Assembly (NCBI GenBank): GCA_017540175.1
Contig: JAFYBN010000111.1
Coordinates: 1-49,734, forward strand
Direction of reading: 5' to 3'
DNA: 49,734 nucleotides
From: Clostridia bacterium
GTDB lineage: Bacteria; Bacillota; Clostridia; Oscillospirales; CAG-272
Part shown: in pieces, positions 1 to 8,656 of the stretch
Position numbering within the stretch: position 1 is the first letter of the stretch
Layout: every line of letters begins with the position of its first letter
The notes under the pieces: generated by a model
The model's database searches: none
Seen by the model: the letters and a program-made list of their open reading frames with translations, nothing else
Told to the model about the DNA's origin: nothing
Program-made: the position numbers and the translations under genes

Positions 1-24
1 ACAATCTTTACTTAGCGGCTTAAA

Positions 25-72
25 AACCTCAGATCCGGTTGGATGCCTTGGCATCTGACCGGATCTGAGGTT
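25..72 (-). terminator. Intrinsic terminator of the helicase transcript
   Basis: A perfect 14-bp inverted repeat (AACCTCAGATCCGG and its complement) encloses a second short stem (GATGCC/GGCATC). Read on the minus strand the hairpin is followed by TTTTT, as expected for a Rho-independent terminator. It lies about 110 bp beyond the helicase stop codon. Confidence 0.75.
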
Positions 73-74
73 GC

Positions 75-94
75 CACAGCGCCGCAGCGCTGTG
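75..94 (+). terminator. Short hairpin, possible terminator on the plus strand
   Basis: CACAGCGC and GCGCTGTG form an 8-bp stem with a CGCA loop, followed by AACTTTTCG. The T-run is weak. It may end a plus-strand transcript entering from the left or simply add to the terminator beside it. Confidence 0.35.
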
Positions 95-182
95 AACTTT
101 TCGTTAATTATTTCACTGTCTACTTGACGGGGAGCGGTTCATCCCGCTCTGGGGAGTGACCGCGGCAGCTTTTTCTTATATG

Positions 183-3100
183 TTATGGCTCCATCTTCCA
201 AGGGTCGAGAAGGTCGAACGCGTCTCCCAGCGCTTCTTCTTTCGAGGCGCGGGGCGGGGAAAACTGCCCGCGCAGGACGGATTTGAAGTGCCCGGGACGG
301 TAGCGGTCTTCGAGCACGGTCACGACCTCGCCCTTGTACCGCAGGTATTCGTTCCCGCCCCGGCTTCTTTTGAGCGGAGTCTTCATAAAGGTCTCCCGCC
401 GGGCGAGACGGTTTTTGAAGGCGCTTTCGCGCGCCTTCGCGCCCTCGGGATCGCCCTCCATCCGCCCCGCGCACACGCATCCCGCGCCGACTGAGCGATG
501 ATACACCGGATGACGCATGACGTGAACATAGCGGATGATCTGATGGGAACACATCCTGCACACGCCGACCGCTTCGCCGAGATCGACGATGTTTTCGCAG
601 ACCCAGCCGGTTTTGGGCACGTCCGGACGCTTCCAAAGATTGCCGTCGGCGTCCGAAGCTGAGGTCGAATCCGTCCGTTCGAGCTGCATCGAGAGCTGGG
701 GATTGTCCGGTGGGGATTCACTCCTGACGCTCTTTTTGCGGGGAACATCCCGCTTTTTTGCCGTGCGCTTTTTTTCTCGGGGCGCTTTCTCGGCGTGCGC
801 GGGATCCGACGGGAGCTGTGGCGACGTGAGAGGCGACAAGGAAAGCTGAACGGGAAGGGCGTTTTCCGCGGCTTGCTCGTGTTGGAGGGGGAAAGAGGAA
901 CCCGCGTTTGAAGCGGACGCCGTGTGTTCCGGCGGCGTGAGAGCATGCGCGTCGGTGTCTCTGCGCTGCTCGTCGGTTTCTCCGGCTGTTTCCGCTGTGC
1001 TCGAATGGTTTACATAAGGCGAATGCAGATCGATGTTCTGCGATGCGATCGCGGTTTCGGCTCTTATATTGGACGATTGCCTAACGTCGCGCGGCGCCGA
1101 GTTCCCGGGCTTGTCGTCTGATGCCGAGGCTTCGGGCTTGTCGTCTGATGCCGAGGCTTCGGGCTTGTCGTCTGATGCCGAGGCTTCGGGCTTGTCGTCG
1201 GTTGCCGAAGCGTCCGGCGGCGGGGGCGTGCTTTCCTCCGTCTTCTCCCCGGCGGCAAGCCTGCGGACGGTGTCTCCCCACACGTCAAAATCGTAGTCCA
1301 TGCTGACGGGGCGGCGCGCTCCCGTTTTCTCGAAGAGAATGTAGTACACCCCTTTCGCGCGGTCGACGTCAGCGACGACGCCCCGTCCGAAGACGGGATG
1401 GTTCACGACCGAACCCGGCGCGCGCTCCGACTCTGAAGGGGAGCCTGTGCCGCCGGACGGCGCTGAGGCCTCGGAGAGCTCCTTCGGGACCGTGCCGATG
1501 CGGGTGTAGTTCCGCTCGCCGATATCCGCGAGAAAGCGCGAGGGCCGCTTGACGGCGCGGTCGGAGCCCGTGCCCTCGGATTCCGTGAGGTAAAGCCGTT
1601 TTTTCGCGCGCGTCACGGCGACGAAGCACAGGCGGCGTTCCTCCTCGAGTCCCGCGTCCTTGCGTTCCTCGAGGGTGCGGGACGAGGGAAAGATGCCCTC
1701 GGTCATACCGCAGACGAAGCAGGCGTCGAATTCGAGTCCCTTTGAAGCGTGGATCGTCATGAGCTTGACACGGTCCGCGTCCTCGCCGCTCTCCCGGTCG
1801 CTTTCGAGCGCGACCTCCTGCAGATAGTCGGAGAGCGGATAAAACTCCCCCTGATTGTGTTCCTTGTCCCAGACGGAACGCTTCAGCTCCGCGAGGTTGT
1901 CCAGCCGTTCCGTGCTGCCGTATTCGCGGATATAGGTCTCGTAGCCCGAGCGGGTCAAAATCTCGCCGAGCAGCTCGGACACGGGCAGGGAATCCGTTTT
2001 CGCGCGGAGCTCGAGGATCGTCCCTACAAGATCCGCGACGGATGAGCGGGCAAAGATCGGGTCGGACACATGCCGCCGCAGCGCCTCGAACAGGCTTGTC
2101 CCTTCTTCTGCGGCGATGGCGCGCAGGGCTTCGGATTTCGTTTTGCCGAAGGAGCGGCGCGGCACGTTGACGATCCGCTCGAGAGCTTCGTCGTCGTCCC
2201 ACAGCAGCAGCCGCAGATACGCCAGCGCGTCCCGGATCTCCATCCGTTCATAGAAGCGGACGCTGCCGTAGAGCTCGTAGGGGATCTTCGCGTCGAGCAG
2301 CGCGGCTTCGACGAAGCGGGAGAGAAATCCCGCGCGGTAGAGCACGGCGATTTCTTTGTACGGCGTGCTCTCCTCGGCGGCGAGGCGCTTGATCTCCTCC
2401 GCGATCCATTTCCCCTCCTCCGCCTCCGTCTTCGCGTGCAGATGGATCACGTCCGCGCCCGGCTCATCCGTGGTGAAGAGCTCCTTCGGAACGCGGTTGA
2501 TGTTGTGCGCGATGAGGGTGTTCGCGGCGCGGAGGATGTTGCCGGACGAGCGGTAATTGCGCGTCAGGAGCACGGTTTTCGCGCCGGGAAAGAGCTTGTC
2601 GAAATCCACGAGGATCTTCATGTCCGCCCCGCGCCATTCGTAGATGTTCTGGTCGGGGTCCCCCACAACGAAGAGGTTTTCATGCGAGGCGCAGAGCATG
2701 CGCAGCAGCCGAAGCTCCCGCTTGGACGAGTCCTGAAACTCGTCGACCTGGATGTAATACAGCCGCTCTGCCCACTTTTCCCGCACCTCCGGGTGGGAGG
2801 CGAAGACCGCGAACGTGAAGGCGACGAGATCGTCGAAATCGAGCCCGAAGATCTTCCGCTGTTTTTCGAGATACCGCCGCACGATTGTCTCTTCGAGGGG
2901 GGACGCGGGCTGAACGGGGGACTTCGGCGGCACTTTGATGCCGGAGAAGTCGCCGCGGACCATTGCGTCCACATATCTCTCGTCGGTTTTCAGGCGGTGC
3001 ACGGAATCGAGCACGGTCTCAAACGAGGCGCGGTCGAGCTTGATGTCGAGCTCGCCGTAGATTTCGGAGAGGATCTTGCGCTGATCGCTCTCGTCGAGTA

Positions 3101-3431
3101 TGAGAAAGGATTTCGGATAAAACAGACGGTGGATGTCCTCTCTCAGGACCCGGACGCAGAAGCCGTGATAGGTCGTGATGAGCGAGGTGTCGTATCCGTC
3201 GCCGATGAGAGCGCGGACCCGGCGCTTCATCTCGCCCGCCGCCTTGTTCGTGAACGTGACGCACAGCACGCTTCCCGGATGAATGCCCGCTGCCTTCACA
3301 AGATAGGCATACCGCCGCGTCAGCGTTCCGGTCTTGCCCGAGCCCGCTCCCGCGACCACGCGGACATAGCCCTCGGTTTCTCTCACCGCGGCGATCTGCT
3401 GCTCATTCAGTTTTCCGAACAGGTCGGACAT
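183..3431 (-). CDS. pcrA: PcrA/UvrD-type DNA helicase with C-terminal zinc-binding extension
   Basis: ATP-dependent 3'-5' SF1A helicase of DNA repair and replication restart. Visible motifs: Walker A GAGSGKT near residue 28, motif II VDEFQDSS near 230, the UvrD C-terminal block TIHASKGLEFD and VAVTRAKKRLY near 560-620, and a Tudor-like PVFGRGVV segment near 700, the module PcrA uses to bind RNA polymerase. Ordinary PcrA ends about there; this protein is 1082 residues. The extra part has four near-perfect copies of a nine-residue ASASDDKPE-type repeat (about 740-775), a disordered linker, and from about 942 a Cys/His-rich domain (CRMC, HVMRHPVYH, GCVCAGRMEGD). From memory, that domain occurs elsewhere as a separate small protein. 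The start has a GGGAGA ribosome site and a clear promoter. The helicase call is secure; the role of the tail is unknown. Confidence 0.93.
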   Translation of the reverse strand: MSDLFGKLNEQQIAAVRETEGYVRVVAGAGSGKTGTLTRRYAYLVKAAGIHPGSVLCVTFTNKAAGEMKRRVRALIGDGYDTSLITTYHGFCVRVLREDIHRLFYPKSFLILDESDQRKILSEIYGELDIKLDRASFETVLDSVHRLKTDERYVDAMVRGDFSGIKVPPKSPVQPASPLEETIVRRYLEKQRKIFGLDFDDLVAFTFAVFASHPEVREKWAERLYYIQVDEFQDSSKRELRLLRMLCASHENLFVVGDPDQNIYEWRGADMKILVDFDKLFPGAKTVLLTRNYRSSGNILRAANTLIAHNINRVPKELFTTDEPGADVIHLHAKTEAEEGKWIAEEIKRLAAEESTPYKEIAVLYRAGFLSRFVEAALLDAKIPYELYGSVRFYERMEIRDALAYLRLLLWDDDEALERIVNVPRRSFGKTKSEALRAIAAEEGTSLFEALRRHVSDPIFARSSVADLVGTILELRAKTDSLPVSELLGEILTRSGYETYIREYGSTERLDNLAELKRSVWDKEHNQGEFYPLSDYLQEVALESDRESGEDADRVKLMTIHASKGLEFDACFVCGMTEGIFPSSRTLEERKDAGLEEERRLCFVAVTRAKKRLYLTESEGTGSDRAVKRPSRFLADIGERNYTRIGTVPKELSEASAPSGGTGSPSESERAPGSVVNHPVFGRGVVADVDRAKGVYYILFEKTGARRPVSMDYDFDVWGDTVRRLAAGEKTEESTPPPPDASATDDKPEASASDDKPEASASDDKPEASASDDKPGNSAPRDVRQSSNIRAETAIASQNIDLHSPYVNHSSTAETAGETDEQRRDTDAHALTPPEHTASASNAGSSFPLQHEQAAENALPVQLSLSPLTSPQLPSDPAHAEKAPREKKRTAKKRDVPRKKSVRSESPPDNPQLSMQLERTDSTSASDADGNLWKRPDVPKTGWVCENIVDLGEAVGVCRMCSHQIIRYVHVMRHPVYHRSVGAGCVCAGRMEGDPEGAKARESAFKNRLARRETFMKTPLKRSRGGNEYLRYKGEVVTVLEDRYRPGHFKSVLRGQFSPPRASKEEALGDAFDLLDPWKMEP
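1106..1213 (-). repeat. 27-bp tandem repeat, four copies, inside the helicase gene
   Basis: Units begin at 1106, 1133, 1160 and 1187. The first three are identical or nearly so and the fourth has diverged. The repeat keeps the reading frame and encodes an acidic, Ser/Ala/Pro-rich linker. Confidence 0.95.
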
Positions 3432-3475
3432 GGCGCGTCTCCCGTCTTCTTTATTTTGGTACGTATTTGGTACAT

Positions 3476-3504
3476 ATTATAACAGATATCCCCTCTGTCG
3501 TCAA
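3476..3504 (-). promoter_or_regulatory. SigA promoter of pcrA
   Basis: On the minus strand, -35 TTGACG (3504-3499) and -10 TATAAT (3481-3476) are separated by 17 bp. Just downstream (3456-3475) lies a direct repeat on the plus strand, TTGGTACGTAT then TTGGTACATAT. It sits where an operator could block initiation, but the regulator is unknown. Confidence 0.85.
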
Positions 3505-3565
3505 GCCCTTCTTTCACCGCGGCGCAAAAAAAGAAGGGGGTGCGCCGGGCGGGGAAAAGAGAAAG

Positions 3566-3590
3566 CCGCGCCCCCGGGAAGGGAGCGCGG
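3566..3590 (-). terminator. Terminator of the solute-binding protein gene
   Basis: GC-rich hairpin of about 10 bp with one mismatch. On the minus strand it is followed by CTTTCTCTTTT. It lies about 25 bp after the stop codon. Confidence 0.7.
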
Positions 3591-3613
3591 CGGGGATAAA
3601 CGGGATCGCGGGA

Positions 3614-5122
3614 TCAGTCTTCTTCGTAGAAGAGCTTCAGGAATTTTTCGATGTTCTTGTTGAGGGATTTCTGGGACTTCTTGTACCAGGAGGCGATGTT
3701 GGAATCGTCGTTGACGACCATGACACGGAACTGGTAGGGCAGGTTCTGCAGTTTGGAGCCGTACTGGAACGTGAAGTCGAGCTTGCGGCCTGCCATGATG
3801 AGGTCGATCATCTGCGCGGTCGCGGGCTCCGCGGAGTACCGGCTCTTCAGAGCGACGTCATAATAAGCCGGGAAGACCGTCTTGTAGGTCTCGGCGCAGA
3901 GCACCTCGTAAATGATGCCGACGAATTCTGCGTCCGCCTCGGGCATGGTCTTCGGCACGGCGAAGACGGTGAACTGGTCCCAGCAGTTGGTGTAGTAGCC
4001 GGGCTGCTCCTCATCGAGCTTCGGGAGCGGGAGGATGCCGTAGGTGTCCTGCATGTCGCCGAGGGACTCGGTCGTCTCGCCGAAATAGAGCTGGGACATC
4101 GCGAGCTTGCCTTCCGCGAACATCTTCGGAATGCCGCGCCAGTCGCTTCCGCCGAAGAACGTGCCCTCGGAGTTGTGGTAGAGGTAGTTGACCTTTTCGA
4201 GCGCGGTGACGGTGCGGTCGGTGAAGATGTTGACGTCGTAATCGTCCTGCGCGCGGATGACGAGCAGCGGGGAAATGTCGAGCGCGGCGAGCCATACGTC
4301 GTGCGTGTTGATCTGACCGTTGATGACGCCGTAGCCGTGGATGTCATCCTCGTCGTGCTTGCCGTTGCCGTTCTTGTCTTCCCAGATGCCTGCGCTGATC
4401 TCGGTCAGCCGGTCGATCGTCCACTTGCCTTCGAACACGATGTCATAGAGAGCGGAGGAGGTGTAGCCGTACTGCTCCATGATGTTGTAGTTGAAGAACA
4501 TGCCGTAGGTATAGAGCAGGGTGGAGATCGAAAGGTCGCTGTTGATGGCGTAGAGGCGGTCGTTGATCATCGCGTCGTCGTTCGCAAGCTTATTGTGCCA
4601 CGGCTTGTCGAGATCAACGCGCGGGATGTCGAGCCAGTTGTAGAGCACACGGGCGGAGACCGGCGTGAGCGTCAGGTAGTTGATGAACCCGGCGACGTCG
4701 TAGTCGTGCATGCCCGCGGTGACGGACGTGACGATCTCGTTGTAGGGAGTCTCGTTTTCAATGACTCCGATTTTGACGTCGAAGCGTTTTTCGATGGTGA
4801 GGTTGCGGTTGTAGACGGCGTCGTTGCAGGACTCGCCGTTCAGCTCCTCGGAGAGGATCTCGTACACCTTGCGCGTTTCGGTTTCGATGGTGTAGGATCT
4901 GCCGTCGAACGTCACGTCGGGCAGATCGTCGGGAATGCGCTGCCGCTGCTCGAGCGCGGAGAGCTCGTCTTCGGATGGCTCGTCGGACGTGCCCGCGGTG
5001 GGATTGGCAGGCTGATTCGCGGGCGTCGATTCGCCTTCGGGCGTTCCGGCGTCGGAACAGGAAATCAGAACGCTCCCGATCATACAGAGGACGAGAAGCA
5101 GGGAAATGACCCGGATTTTCAT
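3614..5122 (-). CDS. Extracellular solute-binding lipoprotein (ABC sugar transporter type)
   Basis: A 502-residue exported lipoprotein. The start at 5122 is fixed by GGAGG six bases upstream. The N-terminus MKIRVISLLLVLCMIGSVLISCSD is a lipoprotein signal with lipobox LISC. The mature part starts with a Ser/Thr/Glu/Pro-rich linker and continues as a family 1-like substrate-binding protein. It contains a DxNxNGxxDEDD loop near residue 245, reminiscent of calcium-binding loops common in clostridial sugar-binding proteins. Such proteins deliver a carbohydrate to a membrane permease, but no permease or ATPase gene is adjacent, so partner and substrate are unknown. It has its own promoter and terminator and is a single-gene unit. 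Confidence 0.8.
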   Translation of the reverse strand: MKIRVISLLLVLCMIGSVLISCSDAGTPEGESTPANQPANPTAGTSDEPSEDELSALEQRQRIPDDLPDVTFDGRSYTIETETRKVYEILSEELNGESCNDAVYNRNLTIEKRFDVKIGVIENETPYNEIVTSVTAGMHDYDVAGFINYLTLTPVSARVLYNWLDIPRVDLDKPWHNKLANDDAMINDRLYAINSDLSISTLLYTYGMFFNYNIMEQYGYTSSALYDIVFEGKWTIDRLTEISAGIWEDKNGNGKHDEDDIHGYGVINGQINTHDVWLAALDISPLLVIRAQDDYDVNIFTDRTVTALEKVNYLYHNSEGTFFGGSDWRGIPKMFAEGKLAMSQLYFGETTESLGDMQDTYGILPLPKLDEEQPGYYTNCWDQFTVFAVPKTMPEADAEFVGIIYEVLCAETYKTVFPAYYDVALKSRYSAEPATAQMIDLIMAGRKLDFTFQYGSKLQNLPYQFRVMVVNDDSNIASWYKKSQKSLNKNIEKFLKLFYEED

Positions 5123-5170
5123 GGGATCCTCCTTCAGTATTTCAAGGATGGTGTGCTGTACAGATAAATT

Positions 5171-5199
5171 ATTGTAACATAGAATCGGCACTTTTGCAA
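5171..5199 (-). promoter_or_regulatory. SigA promoter of the solute-binding protein gene
   Basis: On the minus strand, -35 TTGCAA (5199-5194) and -10 TACAAT (5176-5171) have a 17-bp spacer. It lies in the gap between mtaB and the lipoprotein gene, so the two are probably transcribed separately. Confidence 0.75.
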
Positions 5200-5251
5200 G
5201 AGAAATCTTGCGCCGGAAGTCGTTTTTTTTGATAAATATACGGAAAACGGC

Positions 5252-6586
5252 TCAGTCATGCGCGATTCTTTCCCCGAAGCAGACGTTTCCGTCCGTTCCC
5301 GTGAGCACGACCGGGACGATCTCGCCGACCTCGGCCTTTGTCCGAACCTTTTTGATTTCGACGAAGTGCTCGCTGTGACCGGAGCACAGTCCACCGCCGT
5401 TCTTTTCGACAAGGAGGAAGACCGGTTTTTCCCGGTGCGCATCAGCGTAGCGGGAACAGAACCCGGCTCGCAGCGCTTCGTCGAGCGCGCCGAGTCTTTC
5501 CGCCCGCTCCCGCCGGACAGCTTCGGGAACCTGATTCTCCATCTCGGCGGCTTCCGTTCCCGCGCGCCGCGAGAACGGGAAGACGTGCAGGTGCAGAAAA
5601 CCGACCGCGCGGCAGAACGCCTCGGTTTCGAGATAATCCGCTTCCTCCTCGCCGGGGAAGCCGACGATGACGTCCGCGGAAAAGGTCGCGTCCGGCAGGG
5701 CTTTTTTCATCCGTTCGACGGCGGCGAGCGCCGCGGCGGCGGTGTAGCGGCGGCGCATGGCACGGAGCACGCGGTCGCTCCCGGACTGGATCGAAAGGTG
5801 AAAATGCGGCAGCAGCTTGTCACAGGAGGCGGCGGCGGAGACGAAATACTCGCTCATCACGGTCGGCTCGAGCGAGCCCAGTCCGATCCGGCGGATGCCG
5901 TCGATTTTGCCGATCTCGAGGATCAGATCGGCGAGCGCGTAGCCGTAAGGTTTGCGGTCGGGGAAATCCATGCCGTAGGACGCCGCTTCAATGCCCGTGA
6001 GAATGATTTCCTTTGCCCCCGCGCAGGCAAGCGCTTGTGCTTCGGCAAGCGCGTCGGACGGCAGCTTCGAGCGGACGGGTCCCCGCGCGAAGCGGATGCG
6101 GCAGTACGCGCAGCGGTTCGGACAGCCGTCCTCGATCTTGATGTAGGATCGGGTGCGCTGAGGAACGGTGAGGGTCGTTTCCACGCAGGCTCTCGTCCCG
6201 GGCGGGGAAACGGCGTTCTTGGGCAGATCGTCGTTTCCTCCGGCGAGCGCGAGGATCACGTCGGCGAGCGCGGCTTTCCCGTCGTTGCCGCACACATAGC
6301 GCACCCCCGGCATGGAGAGGATCGCGTCCGATTCCGTCTGGGCGTAGCATCCCGTGACGACAACGCAAACGGCGTTCTGCGCGGCGCGGCGGATCATCTG
6401 GCGGGATTTCCGGTCGCTTTCCGCCGTGACCGAGCAGGTGTTGACGACCGCGACGTCAGCGGGCTCGCCGAAGGGAACGAGCGACGCGCCTTTTCGCCGC
6501 AGCTCGTCGCTGAGCGCGTCGGATTCGTATTGATTGACGCGGCACCCGAGCGTGAGGACGGATACCGCGGGAGAGAGCGTTTTCAT
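5252..6586 (-). CDS. mtaB: tRNA threonylcarbamoyladenosine methylthiotransferase MtaB
   Basis: A 444-residue radical SAM enzyme that adds a methylthio group to t6A37 of tRNA. The N-terminal UPF0004 domain shows TLGCRVNQYESDAL, the NTCSV cysteine and the VTGCYAQ cysteine, which together bind one iron-sulfur cluster. The radical SAM motif CPNRCAYC (Cx3Cx2C) is near residue 155, and a TRAM-like C-terminal domain follows. The TLGCRVNQYE start and length fit MtaB rather than MiaB or RimO. The start at 6586 is chosen because GGGAGG lies just upstream and the conserved N-terminus begins there. Confidence 0.9.
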   Translation of the reverse strand: MKTLSPAVSVLTLGCRVNQYESDALSDELRRKGASLVPFGEPADVAVVNTCSVTAESDRKSRQMIRRAAQNAVCVVVTGCYAQTESDAILSMPGVRYVCGNDGKAALADVILALAGGNDDLPKNAVSPPGTRACVETTLTVPQRTRSYIKIEDGCPNRCAYCRIRFARGPVRSKLPSDALAEAQALACAGAKEIILTGIEAASYGMDFPDRKPYGYALADLILEIGKIDGIRRIGLGSLEPTVMSEYFVSAAASCDKLLPHFHLSIQSGSDRVLRAMRRRYTAAAALAAVERMKKALPDATFSADVIVGFPGEEEADYLETEAFCRAVGFLHLHVFPFSRRAGTEAAEMENQVPEAVRRERAERLGALDEALRAGFCSRYADAHREKPVFLLVEKNGGGLCSGHSEHFVEIKKVRTKAEVGEIVPVVLTGTDGNVCFGERIAHD

Positions 6587-6617
6587 GTCGGCCTCCCGGT
6601 TCAGCTTTTTCAGAGAC

Positions 6618-6646
6618 AGTTTAACATGATTTTCGGTCAAAGTAAA
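6618..6646 (-). promoter_or_regulatory. Probable promoter of mtaB
   Basis: On the minus strand, -35 TTTACT (6646-6641) and -10 TAAACT (6623-6618) are 17 bp apart, about 32 bp before the start codon. The match is weaker than at the other promoters. Confidence 0.45.
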
Positions 6647-6696
6647 CAATTTCCGGCAAAAAAACTGACGAAAACGAAAAAAACTCCCGCACGGGG

Positions 6697-6725
6697 TTGA
6701 AAACGGAGCCCGGATGGGGTATAAT
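6697..6725 (+). promoter_or_regulatory. SigA promoter of upp
   Basis: TTGAAA (6697-6702), 17-bp spacer, TATAAT (6720-6725). It is arranged back to back with the mtaB promoter. Confidence 0.85.
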
Positions 6726-6776
6726 GATGCAAGCCGGCAGAACGACTCCGAAATTCAGACTCGAAAGGACAGAATC

Positions 6777-7415
6777 ATGATTGATTACAAAACCTTCCAT
6801 GTGGTGGATCACCCGCTGATCAAACACAAGCTCTCGATCATGCGGGAAAAGGAAACCGGTTCGAAGGATTTCCGCCAGATGCTTTCCGAAATCGCGATGC
6901 TCATGTGCTACGAGCTGACGCGTGATCTTCCCGTCGTGGATATCGAGATCGAAACCCCCATCGCGAAAATGACCGCTCAGCAGATCGGGGGCAAAAAGCT
7001 CGCGATCGTTCCGATCCTGCGCGCGGGGCTCGGTATGGTGGAGGGTATCCTCACCCTCGTGCCCGTCGCCAAGGTCGGACACATCGGCCTGTACCGCGAT
7101 CCCAAAACCCACGAACCGGTGACCTACTACTGCAAACTCCCCGCCGATATTCAGGACCGTTACGTGATCGTCTGCGACCCGATGCTTGCGACGGGCGGCT
7201 CCGCGTCCGACGCGATCAGGATGCTCAAGAACAAGGGGGTCACGCAGATCAAGCTGCTCTGTCTGGTAGCCGCGCCGGAAGGCGTCGAGCGGCTGCAGAA
7301 GGATCATCCGGAGGTGGAGATCTTCACCGCCGCGCTCGATGAAAGACTGAACGAAAACGCATACATTGTCCCGGGGCTGGGCGACGCGGGCGACCGTCTG
7401 TTCGGGACGAAATAA
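6777..7415 (+). CDS. upp: Uracil phosphoribosyltransferase
   Basis: A 212-residue pyrimidine salvage enzyme that makes UMP from uracil and PRPP. The PRPP-binding signature [12 protein letters not shown] is near residue 128, the loop [10 protein letters not shown] near 72, and the conserved C-terminal uracil-binding segment [14 protein letters not shown] ends the protein. Length is normal for the family. AAAGGAC precedes the ATG at 6777. A terminator hairpin follows, so it is probably transcribed alone or with partial read-through into the next gene. Confidence 0.96.
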   Translation: MIDYKTFHVVDHPLIKHKLSIMREKETGSKDFRQMLSEIAMLMCYELTRDLPVVDIEIETPIAKMTAQQIGGKKLAIVPILRAGLGMVEGILTLVPVAKVGHIGLYRDPKTHEPVTYYCKLPADIQDRYVIVCDPMLATGGSASDAIRMLKNKGVTQIKLLCLVAAPEGVERLQKDHPEVEIFTAALDERLNENAYIVPGLGDAGDRLFGTK

Positions 7416-7425
7416 GGCCGACATC

Positions 7426-7450
7426 AAGCGGGAATCTTGCTTTCCCGCTT
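7426..7450 (+). terminator. Terminator of upp
   Basis: AAGCGGGAA and TTCCCGCTT form a 9-bp stem with a seven-base loop, followed by TTCTC. The T-run is short, so some read-through into the pseudouridine synthase gene is likely; that gene has no clear promoter of its own. Confidence 0.65.
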
Positions 7451-7471
7451 TTCTCATGAGCGGAAAACACG

Positions 7472-8491
7472 ATGAAATCATTTGTGATCAACGAAAACGA
7501 CGCGGGGCAGAGGCTCGATAAGTTCGTCGCGAAAACGACGCGGGGCATGCCGAAGTCCCTGCTGTACAAGTATATCCGTCAAAAGCGCGTCAAGGTCAAC
7601 CGCGCCCGGGCACACGAGGGGGACGTCCTCTCCGCCGGAGACGTTGTGGAAATGTGGATCCCGGACGAGTTTTTCGGAGAGAACGGTCTCCCCGACTACA
7701 CCCGGGTGAAGCTCGTGCCGGAAATCGTCTATGAAGACGGGGACATCCTGCTCTGCGACAAGAAGCCCGGCGTGCTCGCGCACCTCGGCGACGAGGGGGA
7801 CAAAAACCGCGCCGAGGGTGCGGAGAGGGAAACGCTGGTTTTCGCGCTGACCGCGTACCTCGTGAACAAGGGAGAATACGATCCCGCAGCGGAGCATTCC
7901 TTCGCGCCCGCTCTCTGCAACCGCATCGACCGCAACACGGGCGGGATCGTGATCCTCGCGAAAAATGCCGCCGCCCTGCGCTCCGTCAACGAGGCGATCC
8001 GGGAGAACCGCGTGACGAAGCGCTATCTCTGCGTCGTCCACGGAAGACTGCTCGGGGAGAAGACCGAGACGGCGTACCATCTCAAGGACTACCGCACGAA
8101 CACCGCGCGCATCACCGCGAACCAAGTCTCCGGATCGAAGAAAATCATCACCGCTTACCGCGCGCTTGCGTACGATCCGGAGAGGGATATCACTCTGTGC
8201 GGGATCACGCTCGTCACAGGGCGCACCCATCAGATCCGGGCACATATGGCGTTCCTCGGCTGGCCGCTGCTCGGGGAGGGGAAGTACGCGAAAAACGCGG
8301 ACGACCGCAGACTTGGATATTCTTATCAGGCGCTTTATTCCTGTTCGGTTTCGTTCCGCTTCGGCGAGGACGACGTGCTCGCGCACCTGAACGGAAAAAC
8401 CTGTTCGGTATCGGGAGAGAATATCTCATTCCTCTCCCTTTTTCCGTCGTTTTCCTATGAAAAATGGGTCGGGTCGCGGCCGAAAGGATGA
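7472..8491 (+). CDS. RluA-family RNA pseudouridine synthase
   Basis: A 339-residue enzyme that converts specific uridines in rRNA or tRNA to pseudouridine. An S4 RNA-binding domain occupies about residues 1-65 (QRLDKFVAKTTRGMPKSLLYKYI). The catalytic domain has the active-site motif NRIDRNTGG, where the Asp attacks the uracil ring, and the later GRTHQIRAHMAFLGWPLLG block. The RluC/RluD subgroup and exact target cannot be told from motifs. The ribosome site is poor, consistent with low expression by read-through from upp. Confidence 0.9.
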   Translation: MKSFVINENDAGQRLDKFVAKTTRGMPKSLLYKYIRQKRVKVNRARAHEGDVLSAGDVVEMWIPDEFFGENGLPDYTRVKLVPEIVYEDGDILLCDKKPGVLAHLGDEGDKNRAEGAERETLVFALTAYLVNKGEYDPAAEHSFAPALCNRIDRNTGGIVILAKNAAALRSVNEAIRENRVTKRYLCVVHGRLLGEKTETAYHLKDYRTNTARITANQVSGSKKIITAYRALAYDPERDITLCGITLVTGRTHQIRAHMAFLGWPLLGEGKYAKNADDRRLGYSYQALYSCSVSFRFGEDDVLAHLNGKTCSVSGENISFLSLFPSFSYEKWVGSRPKG

Positions 8492-8569
8492 TTCTTCCCG
8501 AAATTCCTCAAAAAAGCTGTTTTGGGGGCGAAATGCGCGCCCGATTCTGTCAGATTTACAAAAAGTCCA

Positions 8570-8598
8570 TTGCTTTATACGCGCGAATCGGTTATAAT
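8570..8598 (+). promoter_or_regulatory. SigA promoter of the first rnf operon
   Basis: TTGCTT (8570-8575), 17-bp spacer, TATAAT (8593-8598). The leader to the TTG start is about 50 bases and shows no aptamer I recognise. Confidence 0.8.
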
Positions 8599-8656
8599 TG
8601 ATATGATGGGTCGGTATGACTCGCCGGCCCGAATCCCGCGAGAGAGGTGATCCTTC

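Noticed and set aside
2070-3482. A 470-codon plus-strand frame opposite the helicase
   Set aside because: Antisense shadow of pcrA; the opposite strand has clear helicase motifs, promoter and ribosome site.
3467-5167. A 566-codon plus-strand frame opposite the solute-binding protein
   Set aside because: The minus strand has signal peptide, lipobox, ribosome site and promoter; the plus frame has none of these.
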